Shown piece after piece: positions 12,842-22,700 of a stretch of 64,000 nt of DNA. The first letter of the stretch is position 1; each line of letters begins with the position of its first letter. Origin of the DNA: Thecamonas trahens ATCC 50062 (lineage: Eukaryota; Apusozoa; Apusomonadida; Apusomonadidae); the NCBI RefSeq assembly GCF_000142905.1, contig NW_013657659.1:157438-221437 (forward strand), read 5' to 3'. The position numbers were made by a program, and so were the translations under genes. The notes under the pieces were generated by a model. The model had not been told where the DNA came from and searched no databases. It saw nothing but the letters and a program-made list of their open reading frames with translations.

Positions 12842-14794
12842 TTATGCGTCGGTCGGCTCGGTGGCGGGCTCGGTGGCGGGTTCGGCAGTGGGATCGGTGG
12901 CGGCGGCATCGCGGGCGGCAGAGATGGCGTCGACGTTGAGAGAGGAGGAGCGGCGGGGGACCGAGGGGTTGGCGTCGTCGGGCGTTGCGGTGTCAGAGGC
13001 GGCGGCGCGGTCGGAGCGGCGCTTGGACTTGCGCTTCTTGGCGGCGGAGGAGGAGGAGCGCTTCGGACGCGGGGCCGGAGTGGCGCCCGGCGGGACAATG
13101 GCGTCAGGGAGAGCGAGGAGGGCCGGGTCGTAGATGGTGAAGAGGTCGGCAATGGTGGGCACGTAGCGGCGCTTGGCCACAAACTTGGACGAGATGAACG
13201 GGCGCATCATGCGCATGATGTTCTTGAGCCAGAACGACGGCTCAACAATGTACAGGGTGCGGAGCGACTTCTTGAAGGTGCGCGAGAAGAGCGAGTAGAC
13301 CTTCTTGATCCACGAGAACTTGGGCGTGTTGGTCATGCCCGAGTGGACGTAGACGAGCTTGTAGCTCGAGGTAGCGACCTCGGTGGCCAGCTTCCAGTGG
13401 ATGTACAGGAAGAGGTCCGAGTACAGATCGGCGTCAAACTTGGGAAGCTGGCAGGCGAGGAAGACAAGGACGACGTGGTCTTTGGCATCGCGCCCGATCG
13501 AGTACAGGATGTTGAGCTCGTCAAAGTGCGACAAGTCCTTGGTCGCCGCCGCGTCCAGGTACGCCTGGTACTGTGCAGCCTCGGCCGGCGGCAGGCCGTC
13601 GGGCACAACCGGCCCGGTCGACGCGCCGGCGGCGGCCTCGTCACTAACGTCTGCCTCGTGCTTGGCCTTCCGCCGGTGCTTCTTGACCTTGACTCGGTGC
13701 CCACGGTGGTGCTCGACGGCTTCCGCCGCCGCCTCCTGCGCCTCCTCGCCCGCTACAGCCGCGTCCAGCGCCGCGGCGCCAGCTGCTTCCTCGGAAGCAG
13801 CCTGCACCTCGGCAGCGTCTGCAGCATCGGCTTCGGCCTCGGCGGCAGCGTCGTCGGCAGCATCTGCAGCAGCCTCGGCGGCAGCAACGTCTGCAGCAGC
13901 AGCGTCTGCAGCAGCGTCTGCGGCGGCCTTGGCCTCTGCGGCGGCGGCGGCGTCTGCAGCAGCGGCCTGGGCGGCGGCGTGGTCGTTGGCAAGCGTCTTG
14001 GCGGCGGCCTCGGCTTCAGCCTGAGCCTGAGCCTGAGCCTGAGCCTCTGCTTCTGCAGCGGCGGCGGCCTCCGCCTCTGCGGCGGCCTCCGCCTCTGCGG
14101 CGGCGGCGGCGGCCTTGGCATCCTCCTCCTCCTGCTTGGCCTCTGCAGCAGCCTTAGCCTCTGCAGCCGCCGCCGCCTTGGCGGCCTCTGCCTCTGCCTT
14201 GGCCGAAGCCTCAGCCTTTGCCTTTGCTGCTGCCGCCGCCTTTGCGGCAGCCTCAGCCTCGGCCTTTGCGGCAGCCTCAGCCTCAGCCTCAGCCTTTGCC
14301 TTTGCGGCAGCCTCAGCCTCAGCCTCAGCCTTTGCCTTTGCGGCAGCCTTTGCCTCGGCCTCAGCCTTTGCCTTTGCGGCAGCCTCAGCCTCAGCCTTTG
14401 CCTTTGCCTCGGCCTCAGCCTTTGCCTCGGCCTCGGCCTTTGCCTCGGCCTCGGCCTTTGCCTCGGCCTCAGCCTTTGCCTCGGCCTCGGCCTTTGCCTC
14501 GGCCTCGGCCTTTGCCTCGGCCTCAGCCTTTGCCTCGGCCTCGGCCTTTGCCTCGGCCTCAGCCTTTGCGGCCTTTGCGGCAGCCTCGGCATCAGCCTCA
14601 GCCTTGACCTGCTCCTGAACGTCGTCGCCGCCGTCAGCTGCGGGGGCAGCCGCAGCAGGGGGGGCGTCGGTGGTGGGCGCCCCGGCGTCGATGCAGACCT
14701 TGCAGCGCCGAACAGGCTTCTTCCACTGGGCCTTGGAGAACTCGCTGGAAGCCTTCTCCTCCCAGCATGCGTTGCACTGCTTAGTCGTCGACAT
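12842..14794 (-). CDS. Stc1-like zinc finger plus BCH (CRAL-TRIO-like) domain protein
   Basis: About 650 residues. The frame continues 11 codons upstream to a GTG, but the first ATG at 14794 gives MSTTKQCNACWEEK and is preferred. Residues 6-35 hold two CxxC pairs around a conserved Phe and Trp (CNACWEEK, then RRCKVCID), the pattern of the Stc1 domain known from fungal heterochromatin work. Residues about 60-330 are an almost pure Ala/Glu/Lys stretch built from AEAKAEAE units, expected to form a long single alpha-helix or coiled coil. Residues about 410-550 form a BCH/CRAL-TRIO-2 domain as in BNIP2, GDAP2 and ARHGAP1 (KLVYVHSGMTN, FKKSLRTLYIVEPSFW). These bind small GTPases or lipids. The C-terminal 100 residues are basic and Ser-rich. 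I know no family with this domain order, so the function is open. Confidence 0.75.
   Translation of the reverse strand: MSTTKQCNACWEEKASSEFSKAQWKKPVRRCKVCIDAGAPTTDAPPAAAAPAADGGDDVQEQVKAEADAEAAAKAAKAEAEAKAEAEAKAEAEAKAEAEAKAEAEAKAEAEAKAEAEAKAEAEAKAEAEAKAKAEAEAAAKAKAEAEAKAAAKAKAEAEAEAAAKAKAEAEAEAAAKAEAEAAAKAAAAAKAKAEASAKAEAEAAKAAAAAEAKAAAEAKQEEEDAKAAAAAAEAEAAAEAEAAAAAEAEAQAQAQAQAEAEAAAKTLANDHAAAQAAAADAAAAAEAKAAADAAADAAAADVAAAEAAADAADDAAAEAEADAADAAEVQAASEEAAGAAALDAAVAGEEAQEAAAEAVEHHRGHRVKVKKHRRKAKHEADVSDEAAAGASTGPVVPDGLPPAEAAQYQAYLDAAATKDLSHFDELNILYSIGRDAKDHVVLVFLACQLPKFDADLYSDLFLYIHWKLATEVATSSYKLVYVHSGMTNTPKFSWIKKVYSLFSRTFKKSLRTLYIVEPSFWLKNIMRMMRPFISSKFVAKRRYVPTIADLFTIYDPALLALPDAIVPPGATPAPRPKRSSSSAAKKRKSKRRSDRAAASDTATPDDANPSVPRRSSSLNVDAISAARDAAATDPTAEPATEPATEPTDA
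13790..14620 (-). repeat. Degenerate Ala-Glu-Ala-Lys coding repeat
   Basis: Short GCC/GAG/GCC/AAG-type units repeat for about 0.8 kb inside the Stc1-BCH gene. The repetitiveness keeps all six frames open, which creates long spurious open frames on both strands. The 6-codon AEAKAE pattern is most regular at 14390-14560. Confidence 0.9.
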
Positions 14795-15001
14795 AGACCT
14801 GCGGGAGTTGGGTGGTGCGCCCCGCACTCGGCCGGGTCGCTTGGCGCGTGCCGCCGCCCGCCGCCCGCCGCCCCATCAACCACGCTCCTCACCAACAAAG
14901 CCTGCTCACCCCCTCACACCCCATCATATCCAATAAGCTTCTCCTTTTTCCTTGTAGTGCGCCTCATCTTTCATCATGGAGTGGGGGAGGGGGGGGTACG
15001 G

Positions 15002-16948
15002 TCAGCTTGACGAGGATGACGAGATCGATGACGACGATCGCTCGGTGGTCGACGCACTTGCGCTGGAGGTGTGGTCAGACGAGACGGATGAGAGGGTCTT
15101 GATATCCTCAACGGCAGAGCTGACGTCGAGATAGGCGTGCTCGTCGATGTCAAAGACACTCAGGAGGCCCGTGGCCTCGTTGCGCCATGCATCACGGACC
15201 GGGCCACGGACAGCTGCAAGGCTGAGAGCAACGCTCTCGCTCGCCAGCCACTCGATGACCTCCACCAGCGCCTCTATGCCGGTCGCGTCGATCGAGGCCA
15301 CGCCCGACATGTCGATAACAAGCTTGGTCACCGGCCCGCCCGGCAGCCGAGTCCGCGGCGCGTCGGCCGAGACCGACTCCTCATCGCTCTCCTCTGACGC
15401 CGTCGAGCTTGTCGCCGAGTCTGCCGTCGCCGCTAGCGCTTCGCCATCGCCATCGTCTCGGACCACACCCTTGACTGCATCGACAAACCAGTGCGCGTTG
15501 CCAAAGAACAGCGGCGCGTCCATCCTCCATACACGCAGCCCACGTGTCACCTCCAGCCCAGAGTACCGGTTGACGTTGCGCCAGACCGACGTGCCCTTGA
15601 TCCGGCCGACAACCGCAGCGTGCGGATGTGCGGCTTGCTTGACAAAGACCGCCAGCGAGAACGCAACCGCAATGAGAATGCCGTACTCGATGCCGAACAC
15701 GAGCGTGGCCACAAAGGTCACAGACATGACCACAAAGTCCGGCTTGGAGACGGCCCACAGGTGCTTGGCAGCCTTGATCTCAAAGAGCGAGGTGACAGCA
15801 GCCAAGATGACGGCGGCCAGGACCGCGTTGGGCAGATACTCAAAGAGCGGCGTGAGAAAGAGCAGAGTCGCGCCCATCAGCACCGCAGACACCAAGCCCG
15901 CAGCCTGCGTCCGCGCGCCGGCCACCGCGTTGACCGCCGTCCGCGAGAAGCCACCCACCGTCGGATACGATGAAAAGAAAGCGCCAACCATGTTCGCCGC
16001 ACCGACCGCAAACAGCTCCAAGTTCGCGTCAAACTCGTACTGATACTTGTTGGCAAAGGCCTTGCCCACCGACGCCGTCTCCAGGAATCCGACCAGCGCC
16101 ACCAGCGCTGCCTTGATCGCCAACCGCAGGAAAATGTCCCAATCAAACGACGGCCACGCCGCAATCGAGAGGCCAGACGGAATGACTCCCACAATCTTGA
16201 GGTCGGCAGAGCTCTCCTTGTCCAGCCGCGCACCCCAGACAATCGCAATTGAGATAATGACGACAACCACAACGCCAGGCACCAGCTTGATCTGCGACCA
16301 CCGCCGCCCGGAAAACTTGAAGACAAGCAGGGCTGCAAACGCCAGGCTCGCCACAAGCACCGCCCACCAGTTGATATCGTCCCACCTGCTGATCACGTCT
16401 ACAATCTTGCCCGGCACCGAGTCTGACGGCACATCGACCGCAAACACGTGCTTCAGCTGCGACGCTCCGATGATGATCGCCGCCGCAGAGGTAAACCCGG
16501 CAAGCACAGGGTGCGAGAGAAAGTTGAGCAGCGGTCCGGCAGACAGCGCACCCATGATCATCAGCACCGCACCGGCAATCAGAGCCATCAGCGCCGCCAC
16601 GCCCAGCCGGAACGCATCCGTGTCATCGGCGGCGTCAGCAAGCAGCGCAGCCTCCGCCTCCACAGCCTCGCCCACCATCAGCGACACAAGTGCCACAGGC
16701 CCGTGTGCCAGATGCGGCGATTGGCCGAGCATGCCATACATCAGAATCGGCACAAACGACGAGTACAGGCCAACAATTGGCGGTAGCGACGCCAGTTTGG
16801 CATACGCCAGACCCTGCGGAATGAGCATGGTGCCAACAGTCAGACCAGCCATGAGATCACGCGGGAGACTCGCCCACGAGTACGTCCTCAGCCATCCAAA
16901 GGGAATAGGGAGTTGCGGCATAGCCGCTATCACACTTGCCCACTTCAT
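15002..16948 (-). CDS. SulP/SLC26 family anion transporter with STAS domain
   Basis: An intact single-exon frame of 648 residues, the usual size for the family. The N-terminal part has the sulfate-transporter opening (GLTVGTMLIPQGLAYAKLA, then PPIVGLYSSFVPILMYGMLG) and many hydrophobic helices. A cytoplasmic STAS domain follows at about residues 535-620 (KLVIDMSGVASIDATGIEAL). The family moves sulfate, bicarbonate, chloride or similar anions across the plasma membrane; the substrate cannot be read from sequence. An acidic, Ser-rich insert precedes the STAS core, and a Ser-rich tail ends the protein. The gene is divergent from the RasGEF gene, with only 273 bp between the start codons. Confidence 0.93.
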   Translation of the reverse strand: MKWASVIAAMPQLPIPFGWLRTYSWASLPRDLMAGLTVGTMLIPQGLAYAKLASLPPIVGLYSSFVPILMYGMLGQSPHLAHGPVALVSLMVGEAVEAEAALLADAADDTDAFRLGVAALMALIAGAVLMIMGALSAGPLLNFLSHPVLAGFTSAAAIIIGASQLKHVFAVDVPSDSVPGKIVDVISRWDDINWWAVLVASLAFAALLVFKFSGRRWSQIKLVPGVVVVVIISIAIVWGARLDKESSADLKIVGVIPSGLSIAAWPSFDWDIFLRLAIKAALVALVGFLETASVGKAFANKYQYEFDANLELFAVGAANMVGAFFSSYPTVGGFSRTAVNAVAGARTQAAGLVSAVLMGATLLFLTPLFEYLPNAVLAAVILAAVTSLFEIKAAKHLWAVSKPDFVVMSVTFVATLVFGIEYGILIAVAFSLAVFVKQAAHPHAAVVGRIKGTSVWRNVNRYSGLEVTRGLRVWRMDAPLFFGNAHWFVDAVKGVVRDDGDGEALAATADSATSSTASEESDEESVSADAPRTRLPGGPVTKLVIDMSGVASIDATGIEALVEVIEWLASESVALSLAAVRGPVRDAWRNEATGLLSVFDIDEHAYLDVSSAVEDIKTLSSVSSDHTSSASASTTERSSSSISSSSSS

Positions 16949-17222
16949 TTGTCTTGAGATTCCCAGTCAAGCCTATCACCGTCGTCGTCGTAGTATCTGT
17001 TGGTTGTCTTTGTTCTGTTGTGGCTCCTCTGCCCTTCGCCCCTGTCTTTTCCCTCTCTACCCCGCTTTGTTTTTGTCCTCTCTCACCCATCACCAATCAA
17101 TTTGTCACCTGCGATGAGGCCAATCACCGGTCCAATCACAAATCCGTTCACTCACCCCAATCACCGTCACCTCTCCGACACCTCTCCGTCACTCGTCACA
17201 CAGTAGAGTTCGTTTTTCGGCC
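16949..17222. promoter_or_regulatory. Shared divergent promoter region (SLC26 / RasGEF)
   Basis: This 274-bp stretch separates two start codons facing away from each other, so it must hold both promoters and leaders. It is CT-rich on the + strand and contains repeated CAATCACC/CCAATCA words between 17090 and 17165. I see no clear TATA box. The regulatory role is inferred from position. Confidence 0.5.
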
Positions 17223-20200
17223 ATGTCTTGGTCCGACTCGGACGATGCTGACTTGTTGGCCTCCTCCGACGATGACCTCCTCATGGACATTGAGGTATCA
17301 TCCATTTCTGAATGTAACCTCAACAGCACAGGTACGCCCCCCCCCCCTCTCCCCCCTCCCCCCTATGCATGATCTTGAGAGGGAAGAGGGTGTTTTCCCC
17401 TCTCTCTCTCTCTCTCTCAGCGCTTCGCACTGGTTCGGCTTCTTCCCCGTCAGGTGGCCACCAAACTTGCACGACTGCCGTTGCAAGGGGCCAAGTGTCA
17501 GACATCTCGTCGAGGCCCGACTTTGGCATGGGTACCCGAGACGGGGGCAAGCAGGCCAACCTTGTGTGCTGTTCTTCACCAGACCACGGTATAGGGCGTG
17601 TTATGAAGGGGAGAATGCGGTTGTGAAGCACCCCAGTTCTTGTTGCTACTTACCTGTGGCTTGTGGTGCTGGTTATCCGTGGCTGCTCGTGGGTGGCGCG
17701 ATCGGACTCTCCCGCGCACGGTGCTCCGGTCGGTGGGGGTTGGGGGTTTGCAGGCGCTACGCTCTCACTGGCTATGCACGGCCTGCACACATCAGACTCG
17801 TTGGATATTGACCATGTCTTGGCTGACTCTTCTGATGATGACATCTATCTTCCTTCCATCTCGCTGCCGGACGTGACTCTGGCCACGGCGCCGCCGCCTG
17901 CTCAGCCGGCTCCGCCAGCTCCAGCTCGGGCTGAGTCTCCTGAACGGGGTAAACGCATCGTCTCTCCCCCTTTCCCCCATTCATCTTGAGAGGGAAGAGG
18001 GTGTTTTCCCCTCTCTCTCTCTCTCTCTCTCAGCGCTTCGCACTGGTTCTGCTTCTTCCCCGTCAGGTGGCCACCAAACTTGCACGACTGCCGTTGCAAG
18101 GGGCCAAGTGTCAGACATCTCGTCGAGGCCCGACTTTGGCATGGGTACCCGAGACGGGGGCAAGCAGGCCAACCTTGTGTGCTGTTCTTCACCAGACCAC
18201 GGTATAGGGCGTGTTATGAAGGGGAGAATGCGGTTGTGAAGCACCCCAGTTCTTGTTGCTACTTACCTGTGGCTTGTGGTGCTGGTTATCCGTGGCTGCT
18301 CGTGGGTGGCGCGATCGGACTCTCCCGCGCACGGTGCTCCGGTCGGTGGGGGTTGGGGGTTTGCAGGCGCTACGCTCTCACTGGCTATGCACGGCCTGCA
18401 CACATCAGACTCGTTGGATATTGACCATGTCTTGGCTGACTCTTCTGATGATGAAATCTATCTTCCTTCCATCTCGCTGCCGGACGTGACTCTGGCCACG
18501 GCGCCGCCGCCTGCTCAGCCGGCTCCGCCAGCTCCAGCTCCGGCTGAGTCTCCGCCAGCTCCGGCTCCGGCTGCGTCTCCGCCAGCTCCGGCCCCGGCTG
18601 CATCTTCGCCAGCTCTAGCACCGGCTGAGTCTCCGCCAGCTCCAGCTCCGGCTGCGTCTTCGCCAGCTCCGGCTCCGGCTGCGTCTCCGCCAGCTCCAGC
18701 TCCGGCTGCGTCTCCGCCAGCTCCAGCTCCGGCTGAGTCTCCGCCAGCTCCGGCTCCGGCTGCGTCTCCGCCAGCTCCGGCCCCGGCAGCATCCCCGCCA
18801 GCTCCGGCCCCGGTTGCGTCTCAGCTAGCTCCAGCCCCGGCTGCGTCTCCGGCTCGGACCGACGCTGCTGTCGTCGACAATCTCACACTTTCCACGTCAC
18901 CACAGCATGCCCGCATGCTCACTCCTGAGCTTGAACCCTCGGCCTCGCTCACGTCCTCCGACACCGAATCGGACGCCTCTGCCATCCATCACGTCGCCAA
19001 ATCTTCGCCCTCGCTCTCGCCCTCACCCTCACCCTCACCCTCGCCCCAACCCCAATCGCTCTCACCACCATCCTCACTCAAGTCTACGGCCAAGACTATG
19101 AGCCAGGCTGCACCGGCTCTGACTCCTTTGCGTGACCGGGCAAACTCGCGAGTCCGGGGCCGCCGCCGGCCTACCCGCGAGCGCAAGAAGCCGGCCCCAA
19201 CCCCCTCCCCAAGCCTGCCGCTGGAGGCTGCTGATCCGGAGCCGGCGGCCAACGAGTACGATCGCCCGGCGACGCCGAAGCGGAGCAAAGCCAACGTGCA
19301 GCAGCCAACCGCAAGGACTGCCGACCGCGGCTCGGCCCACGAGCGCTGCAAGGAGCAAGCCACTGCTGGCACTCCTGCTCGCGCTCTGCAAAACCCGATC
19401 CGCGATCATGTGCGCGAGCAAGCACGAGCTCGCCGGGCGTCCAAAGCCTTGACCCGCGCCTCACAGCTCGAGGCCCACGCCTCCGAGGCCGCACGCCGCG
19501 CCGCCATTCCCACGTCACCGGGTGTCCATGTACTTTCCGAGGCCGAACAGGACCGCCTCCGCCGCAAGCATCGCCGCCAAAGCCGGGCCTCGTCACGCCC
19601 GCTCTCAACGTTCGACTTGCAGAGCTCACCGGCCAACGCGGCCGCCGATCCGGGTGCCTCGCTTGCGGTCCTTCCGCGCTCAATGTGGACTGCAGAGCGT
19701 CCGCAGCAGACCTCGTCTCGGGCCCGCCGGACGAAGCGCCGCTTGCACAAGCAACTCCATGTCACGTATGACCGCTCAATGTCGGCTGGCACCGTCGCTC
19801 GTCGCGGCCCGGACACCGAGCTCATCGAACGCATTGCTGCTGCCAAGCGCAAGGGGCGTTCATCGCGGAACAAAGGCTCGCGGGCAAGGACTCGGGCGCA
19901 GGCCGCGGCCAAGGCCCGCGCCAAGGCCGCGGCGGCGCTGATGTCGCCGGCGTCGGCCAGCCATGACTCGCGATCGCGTCCGCGGTCAGCGCCACGGGCA
20001 TCGTCAAGCGAGTTCCACCTCTCTGGTCCGGTCCGCCTATTTGCTGTTGCTCGCACGCTCACCGCCCGGGATCCGCTAGCCCGAGCACGACCGCGGACGC
20101 CGTCGCCGCAACCTGCCAAGCCGCAGGCCAGGCCGCGCACCCGCGACGGCATTGCGTCGCCCGAAGCGCGCGCTCGCGAGGCCCGCATGCGGACTGCGGT

Positions 20201-22529
20201 CCGCATTGCTCATCAGGAGGCCGACGCTCGCGACGCGCATGTCCAGCGCTACCGCCGCGGCATCCCGCCATCGGTCGAGATCAAAGCTGTACACCATGGT
20301 GCACCCTCAGTCCTCTCGGCGTCGAACAAGGAGCAAATGCGTCGGCGCCGCGCACGTGAGGCTGCGGCTGCGCAGGCCAGCTCGGCCCGCAGGGCTCCTT
20401 CGGGTAGCAACTCTGACTCGGACGCACCGAGCCTTGGCGTCCACGACTCGCTCTCACCCAGTCCGCGTGTGTCTACCGCTCGCGGCTCGGCGCCGACGCC
20501 CGGTGGCACGCTCCCGCGGTCGCCGCGGCCGAGAGCTTCGTTGCACCTACAGCCAGAGACGGAGGAGTACGAGTATGCTCACGAGTTGGATGGTGAATCG
20601 CGGCGTGGCGGCATGCCGGTCTTCAACGTCTCGCCGCCATCGTCGATCTCGAGCGCCGACTCACCCGCCGACCACTTGGTTGCAGGCGGCATCACCATTG
20701 TCGTCGACGCGAGCCACTCCGAGTCGTCGGCTCCACGTCCGGGTCCGCCGCCGGGCGTGTCGCGATTGCAGCTGTTGCAAAGCGACGTCACGTCGCAGCG
20801 GCGGGCCAACCGGCGCTCAATCTCGCTGCATGGCGGAAGTGGCAGCGGCAGCGGCGGCCGGTCGCGGGCTGGTACCCTCGCTGCGCCTAACATGACCAGG
20901 CCTGAGGCGCTGCTGAATGTCTCGGCACCGGTGGACGAGGTGTCGGCGAGCCACCTGCTTGCGCCTCACGCGATCCAGGCACGGGCGGGCGGGCGGCGGC
21001 GGTCGCGAGCGCTCTCTATGTCGGCTGGCCGCACCGCCCTTCCACCGCTCTCGCAAAAGGAGGCCTTTGAGCAGCTGCTCAAGTTTGAGCAGATCGGATC
21101 GTATCTCGAGGTACGTGCCGAGGCACGGCGAACGCCTGGGACCAAGTCGGCAAACGCTGCGTTGCTCTCACCGGCCTTGCAGCGGAGCAAGCGGTCGTCG
21201 TCGCGGGCCCGGTCCATTAGCATCAAGGGCAAGACCACGCCCGACGTCACCGAGTATCCCGGGTACTGGGCCGAGCTCGACGCCGCGCCGCCACTGGAGA
21301 CTGAGCTCTCGCGTGTTTACGGTGTGACAACGGTCAAGCAGGGCGCACTCGTCCGCCTCGTCGAGTACCTAGTGACTCGTCCGAATGACGAGCTCTTCGA
21401 GTCGGTCTTCTTCCTCAACTACCGTGTCTTTACCTCATCGCTCAAGGTGTTTGGCATGCTGCGGACGCTCTTTCACGCCACGGCTGCGCACGCGGGCAAG
21501 CTTGGCCTCGTCCTTCCGCAGCTTCAGTCGCGGGTTCTGGACCTCATCGGTGGCTGGGTCTCAGACTTTTACTATGACGACTTTGTCAGCACGCCGGCCA
21601 TGGCGCGAGCGCTGGACCAGTTTGTGGCGAGTGAGGCGCCTGCCGCCGGGCTAAGTGAGGAGGCGTCGATGCTCCGCGAGCTCCGCGACTCGCTCTCGTA
21701 CGAGCAGCACGCCGAGTTTCTGTGGCCGGAGAAGATGCCGGACCCGGTGTATCCTGACCTTGCCTCGGGCAACCAGCTCTCGGTCTACTCGTGCAAGGAC
21801 GTGGAGATTGCGCGCCAGCTGACCGTCATCGAGTCGGGTATGTTCCATGCCATCCGCAAGCCCGAGTTGGTCGACACACCGTGGATGTCCGAGGAGACTT
21901 CGCTCTCGGCGCGCAACGTCATCGAACTCATCTCGTTCTTCAACAGGCTCTACCTCTGGGTTACTCTCGAGGTTATCAAGCCGTTCACAAAGGCCGAGCG
22001 CGCGCGTGCGTATGACAAGATGGTTGGCATCATGGGCGAGCTGTACAAGATGCGCAACTACAATGCGACCATGGCCATTGTGGGCGCCCTCAACTCGGCG
22101 CCGATCCTTCGCCTCGCCCACACCCGCAAGCTCGTCTCGTCCAAGGCCCGCAAGCTGCTCCGCAAGGTCGAAGCTGCCATGTCCACCGAGCGCAATTACG
22201 GGAAGTACCGCGCCGTTCTCAACGCCACCCACCAGGCCGTGGTCCCGTACCTCTGGCTCACCCTCCATGACCTTGTCCTTGCCAAGGACGGCAACGCGCA
22301 GCATCTCCGTGGCGCATCCAAGTCGGTCCTCTCCATGGCCCGCCACCTCATGACCTCTAAGATCATCGACGATGGTGTCCTTCGCTTCCAACAGTACGAG
22401 TTCAACTACGAGCCCATTCCAGCCATCCAGGCTCTCTTCACCACCACCAAGCTACTTGACGAGGATGCCATGTACGAGGTCTCTCTCAAGCGCGAGCCTC
22501 GCGGCGCCGATGCCAAAGATGTGCCCTGA
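17223..22529 (+). CDS. Ras guanine nucleotide exchange factor (REM + CDC25 domains)
   Basis: Proposed exons: 17223-17331, 17421-17588, 17754-17948, 18034-18201 and 18367-22529. Every junction is phase 1 and the joined frame is open, giving about 1,600 residues. Exons 2-3 and 4-5 are two copies of a 613-bp tandem duplication. Exon 1 begins MSWSDSDDADLLASSDDD. Residues about 260-380 are PAPA(A/E)SP repeats; most of the next 800 residues are Ser/Arg/Pro-rich and look disordered. The REM domain lies at about residues 1205-1300 (GALVRLVEYLVTRPNDELF). The CDC25-type RasGEF catalytic domain spans about 1350-1590 (KDVEIARQLTVIE, MRNYNATMAIVGALNSAPI). It should load Ras-type GTPases with GTP, opposing the neurofibromin gene 4.6 kb away. 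The GEF assignment is firm; the 5' exon model is inferred from splice signals and phase only. Confidence 0.85.
17371..18555 (+). repeat. Tandem duplication of a 613-bp exon-intron-exon block
   Basis: Bases about 17371-17940 reappear at about 17984-18555 with a constant 613-bp offset, apart from a CT-microsatellite two bases longer in copy 2 and scattered substitutions. Each copy holds a CT-rich acceptor, a 168-nt exon, a 165-nt intron (donor GTATAG, acceptor TTTGCAG) and a phase-matched next exon. The left copy ends by acquiring a donor (GTAAACGC at 17949), so both copies can be spliced in series without a frame change. Confidence 0.9.
18510..18860 (+). repeat. Pro-Ala-Ser coding minisatellite
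   Basis: About 14 imperfect units of roughly 24 bp encode SPPAPAPA/E motifs in the RasGEF N-terminal region. The array begins just where copy 2 of the exon duplication continues and copy 1 stops, so expansion may have followed or accompanied that event. Confidence 0.9.
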
Positions 22530-22700
22530 TGTTGCTTGTTTTAAACCCACAATCACCATCCCATCCCATCATCTCACCACCCGCCGCCCGCCCGTGCGCC
22601 AACAGCCAACGAGCCAACACACGACCACCACGACAGCCAGCCACACCTGCCACTGCACCCCGGCCATCAGTCACTCCACTCCCCTCCCCTCCCCTCCGCC

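Noticed and set aside
13753-14898. 381-codon Arg/Pro/Gln-rich frame on the minus strand
   Set aside because: It is another reading of the same repeat; the frame containing the Stc1 finger and BCH domain is the real one.
12599-15010. 803-codon open frame on the + strand
   Set aside because: It runs antisense through the Ala-Glu-Lys repeat and across the neurofibromin first exon and intron. The repeat keeps all frames open; the product is Leu/Ser/Gly low-complexity.
18276-18366. Start of the RasGEF at the in-frame codon at 18276
   Set aside because: This segment matches the intron of copy 1 of the duplication; splicing from upstream exons keeps phase and makes an upstream start more likely.
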